Source: Lutibacter sp.
GTDB taxonomy: Bacteria > Bacteroidota > Bacteroidia > Flavobacteriales > Flavobacteriaceae
Assembly (NCBI GenBank): GCA_014859175.1
Contig: JACUUQ010000002.1
Span: forward strand, 1 to 39,110
Direction: 5' to 3'
DNA length: 39,110 nucleotides
The position numbers and the translations under genes were made by a program. This document shows, in pieces, positions 36,152 through 39,110 of this stretch. The notes below the pieces were generated by a model that saw nothing but the letters and a program-made list of their open reading frames with translations, did no database searches and had not been told where the DNA came from. Every line of letters starts with the position of its first letter. Position 1 is the first letter of the stretch.

Positions 36152-37445
36152 GATACTTACGTTTTTTGTGCTGTTTTTTATCGTTTCATCAGCCCATTCA
36201 CAGGAATTGATGACAGTGGAAGGTGCAGTGAAAATCGCCTTAGAAAACAATTACAAAATAAGGATTGCTGTCAACGAACTGAAAATTGACAAAACCGGAG
36301 TGAGTGCCGGGAATGCAGGAATGCTTCCAACGCTTGGCGCTACTTTAAACAACAATAACAGCATCCAAAACAGTTCGCAAACACGTTCGGACGGGAATAC
36401 TGTTAAACTCGATAACGCCAAAAACAACAGCCTTAATTATGGAGTGGTGATGGATTGGATGCTGTTTGACGGTTTCAAAATGTTTGCGCGATACGACCAG
36501 TTAAAAGAACTGGAAAAACTGGGCGATGCCCAATTAAAACAGGCCGTAATCACTAAGGTAAGCGATGTGATGATCGGTTATTATGATTTGGTGCAGCAGC
36601 AACAGCAACTTGTGGCATTGGACAGTACCCTGGTTATTTCGGAACAACGGTTAAATCTTGCCAATAACCGGTTTACAATCGGGAAAGCCTCCAAACTTGA
36701 AGTGTTGAATGCCAAAGTGGATTTAAATACTGATATGACCACCATTCTGCGGCAAAAGGAATTGTTTGCGAATACAAAGATTCGGCTGAATGAAATCCTT
36801 GCGCGCGACACCAAAATCGATTTTAGGGTGATTAATGAAATAACTTTGGATGAGCAACTTTTTTTGCCTGAGCTCGAATCCCTGGCGCAACAGCAAAATC
36901 CGCAGTTGCAGGCACAAATCATCAATAACAATATTGCCCGTTTGCAGCTGAAACAGGTGAAGGCAGCACGCTACCCAACCATAACCGCCAGTACGGGATA
37001 TGTTTTTAGTGAATCGGAATCGAGTTTGGGTTTCACCACCAGCACCAATTCGCGCGGATTGAACTACGGATTTAGCGCAAGACTGAATCTTTTTGACGGA
37101 TTTACCCAAAATCAGCAAGAAAAAATAGCCAAAATCCAGCTTGAAAATACGGATTTGGAAATTGAACAGCAACGCCAAGCTTTGGCCTCACAATTGGGCA
37201 TTGCGTATCAAACCTATTTAACAAACATCAGCTTGATTGAGCTTGAAAGAAACAATGCGGTTATTGCCAAGGAAAACCTCGACATCACGATGGAAAAATT
37301 CAGGATAGGGACCATTCCAACCATTGAATTCCGAACCGCGCAACTCAATTATATCAACGCAATCGTTCGTTACAGCAATGCAAAATTCCAGGCAAAACTG
37401 TCTGAAATCAGCTTAAAGGAATTTGCGGGGAGTTTGATGTTTTAG
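36144..37445 (+). CDS. TolC-family outer-membrane efflux protein
   Basis: Signal peptide; MTVEGAVKIALENNYKIRIA, LNLANNRFTIGKASKLEVLNAKVDLNTD, coiled-coil repeats. 8-nt overlap with the permease. Confidence 0.92.
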   Translation: MNKILTFFVLFFIVSSAHSQELMTVEGAVKIALENNYKIRIAVNELKIDKTGVSAGNAGMLPTLGATLNNNNSIQNSSQTRSDGNTVKLDNAKNNSLNYGVVMDWMLFDGFKMFARYDQLKELEKLGDAQLKQAVITKVSDVMIGYYDLVQQQQQLVALDSTLVISEQRLNLANNRFTIGKASKLEVLNAKVDLNTDMTTILRQKELFANTKIRLNEILARDTKIDFRVINEITLDEQLFLPELESLAQQQNPQLQAQIINNNIARLQLKQVKAARYPTITASTGYVFSESESSLGFTTSTNSRGLNYGFSARLNLFDGFTQNQQEKIAKIQLENTDLEIEQQRQALASQLGIAYQTYLTNISLIELERNNAVIAKENLDITMEKFRIGTIPTIEFRTAQLNYINAIVRYSNAKFQAKLSEISLKEFAGSLMF

Positions 37446-37526
37446 ATAATAATTATTGTCCGTTTAACTTTCGATAAAAACGGTTAAAACCATTCCTAAA
37501 CTTTTTTTTACACACAATTCATATCA

Positions 37527-37570
37527 TAATTTATTTAGCCCACGATTAAAATCGTGGGCTAAATAAATTA
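37527..37570. repeat. 44-bp near-perfect palindrome (REP-like element or terminator)
   Basis: TAATTTATTTAGCCCACGATT-AA-AATCGTGGGCTAAATAAATTA: 21-bp arms, 2-nt centre, downstream of the TolC-family gene. Confidence 0.85.
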
Positions 37571-37593
37571 AATATTTCTGCTGTCTCTCTCTC

Positions 37594-37849
37594 CTCTGGT
37601 GCTCGTCTTCGACGAGTATCTACTTAAATTAGCCTCTAAAACGTAGTGTTTGCAACGCAGTTAATAAGAAATATAGCAACGATTTAAAAGTATGCTTCTG
37701 TTTTTTATAGGTTGGTTTTCTTAAAAGTAATATATTTGATTAAACACAATGTTTGATAAATACAAAGTTATCGATAGTAAAGTGCCAACTTTTATTACGA
37801 TAACAATTGCAGACTTTGTAAATACTCTTCTTAGACGAGCAACAGAAGG
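37594..37849. repeat. diverged inverted repeat arms (possible degenerate MITE-like element)
   Basis: 37594-37624 (CTCTGGTGCTCGTCTTCGACGAGTATCTAC) read in reverse complement resembles 37818-37849 (GTAAATACTCTTCTTAGACGAGCAACAGAAGG). Confidence 0.4.
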
Positions 37850-37904
37850 CATTCAAATCATTTGCAAAACCGTTGTGCTACATATAAAATCAATCTAAAT
37901 AATT

Positions 37905-38485
37905 ATGAGAAAATCTTTTCTGGCAGTAATTTTAATCATATCCTTTTTTGCTTGTAATTCAGATAAAAATGAGGGTGATAAAAACAAAGCCAAAATTAAA
38001 AGTAATACGAGTAACAAAATTAGCGTACTAAATTTTGGTTCTTTACACTTAAGTGGGAGTACAGATGCACATTCTTCAATTACGGACATCAACAACCCAA
38101 CAGTTAAAGCTCATATCAAAAAATAGTTGACCGTTTGGCAGATTTTAAACCTACAATTATTTGTGTGGAAATACCTCCTGAAAGCACCGATTTTATGAAC
38201 GAAACTTACCAAAAACACAAGATCGACCAAAATAACAGAATTAATTATTCGGAAGAAGTAAATGTTATTGGACTTGAAGTAGCCCGATTGAGTGGCGTGA
38301 AAAAAATATATGGAATTGACAATCCAATTGGTTTTGACTACCCAATTTTAATAGGTATCGCCAATCAAAATCCATCCGACAGCCTTTATGCTCAAATATC
38401 ATGGACAAATACGAAAAATTAAATAAACAACCTTTGCTTGAACAATATAGAGCCATAAACACAAAGGAGTATAAAGCCGAAACTT
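37905..38485 (+). pseudogene. DUF5694-like secreted/lipoprotein remnant, frameshifted and 3'-truncated
   Basis: Lipobox MRKSFLAVILIISFFACNS...ISVLNFGSLHLSGSTDAHSS...AHIK, then frame change to KIVDRLADFKPTIICVEIPPESTDFMNETYQKH...EEVNVIGLEVARLSGVKKIYGIDN..., then another to MDKYEKLNKQPLLEQYRAINTKEYKAETFD. First shift at the A6 run 38118-38123. Confidence 0.65.
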
Positions 38486-39110
38486 TTGATAGATGTATAT
38501 GAAGATGACAAAGTAGTTTTGATTGTTGATGATAATTTAGATGTTGTGAACTATGTAAGTGATGTTTTATCTAAATTTTACAAAGTAATTACTGCTGAAA
38601 ACGGAAAAACTGGTATTAAGAAAGCCCTGAAGTTTATTCCTGATTTAATTATTTCAGATGTTATGATGCCCGAAAAATCAGGAATTGATTTATCTGCTGA
38701 ATTAAAAAATCACAATCAAACAAGTCATATTCCAATTATATTATTAACCGCTAAATTAGGGGGGAAGGATAAATTAGAAGGAATGAAAATTGGTGCAGAC
38801 GATTACATTACCAAACCTTTTGATTCGGAATATTTATTAACCAGAATTGAAAATCTATTTAAAAACAGAAAAAAATTAGCTACTTAATTATTACAATGAT
38901 TCTCATGCCATTTTAGACTTAAAAGTGAAAAAAATGAGCATTGAGGATGAATTTTTGGAAAAATCAGAAAACTTGGTTATTGAAAAGTACGATGGATATG
39001 AAATATCTATACCTGAAATTGCAAAGGAATTAGGGTTTAGCAGATTATCACTTTATAGGAAAATTAAGGCAATAACAGGTGAACCAATAAATCATTTTAT
39101 TAAAAGAGTA
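38486..39110 (+). pseudogene. receiver domain plus AraC-type HTH fragment of a hybrid two-component system protein (5'-truncated, frameshifted, runs off the window)
   Basis: VVLIVDDNLDVVNYVSDVLSKFYKVITAENGKTG...PDLIISDVMMPEKSGIDL...HIPIILLTAKLGGKDKLEGMKIGADDYITKPFD receiver. After a frame change near 38880: NYYNDSHAILDLKVKKMSIEDEFLEKSENLVIEKYDGYEISIPEIAKELGFSRLSLYRKIKAITGEPINHFIKRV, an AraC HTH. Confidence 0.7.

Noticed and set aside
1-39110. CRISPR array, tRNA/rRNA genes, intact transposase or integrase
   Set aside because: None was seen on reading both strands. Small degenerate elements cannot be ruled out without a search.

Overview
This is a low-GC window with Bacteroidetes/Flavobacteriia character: TAnnTTTG promoter motifs, many lipoproteins, and DUF6029, HTCS and DUF2652 type families. 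About 31 kb lies almost entirely on the minus strand. A galM-galK pair follows, then a plus-strand RND efflux operon, then a decayed right edge. No rRNA, tRNA, CRISPR array or intact insertion sequence was recognised by eye. Main points of interest: (1) Adjacent minus-strand genes for a DUF2652 protein (class III nucleotide-cyclase-like domain plus a START/SRPBCC-like domain) and an HD phosphohydrolase fused to a C-terminal Pycsar-effector-like (PycTM/DUF5706-like) membrane domain, inside a compact gene run with ppk1. This is a candidate undescribed cyclic-nucleotide signalling or defence-like module. (2) A tightly overlapping operon of a CoaB-only ligase, an AhpD-like protein, DinB, an NRDE/TANGO2 homologue, an ATP-grasp ligase, a LysE-like exporter and a peroxiredoxin. 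(3) A 1214-aa protein joining a metallophosphatase, an apparent kinase-fold segment (GDWDRHEDQ...PRDRDQAF) and an outer-membrane beta-barrel. (4) Clustered single-nucleotide frameshifts, mostly in homopolymers, that break a rhodanese, a TlpA-like thioredoxin, a DUF6029 protein, a DUF5694-like protein and an HTCS fragment. (5) Several hairpins and repeats, including a near-perfect 44-bp palindrome. All family calls come from reading the translations; no database search was run.
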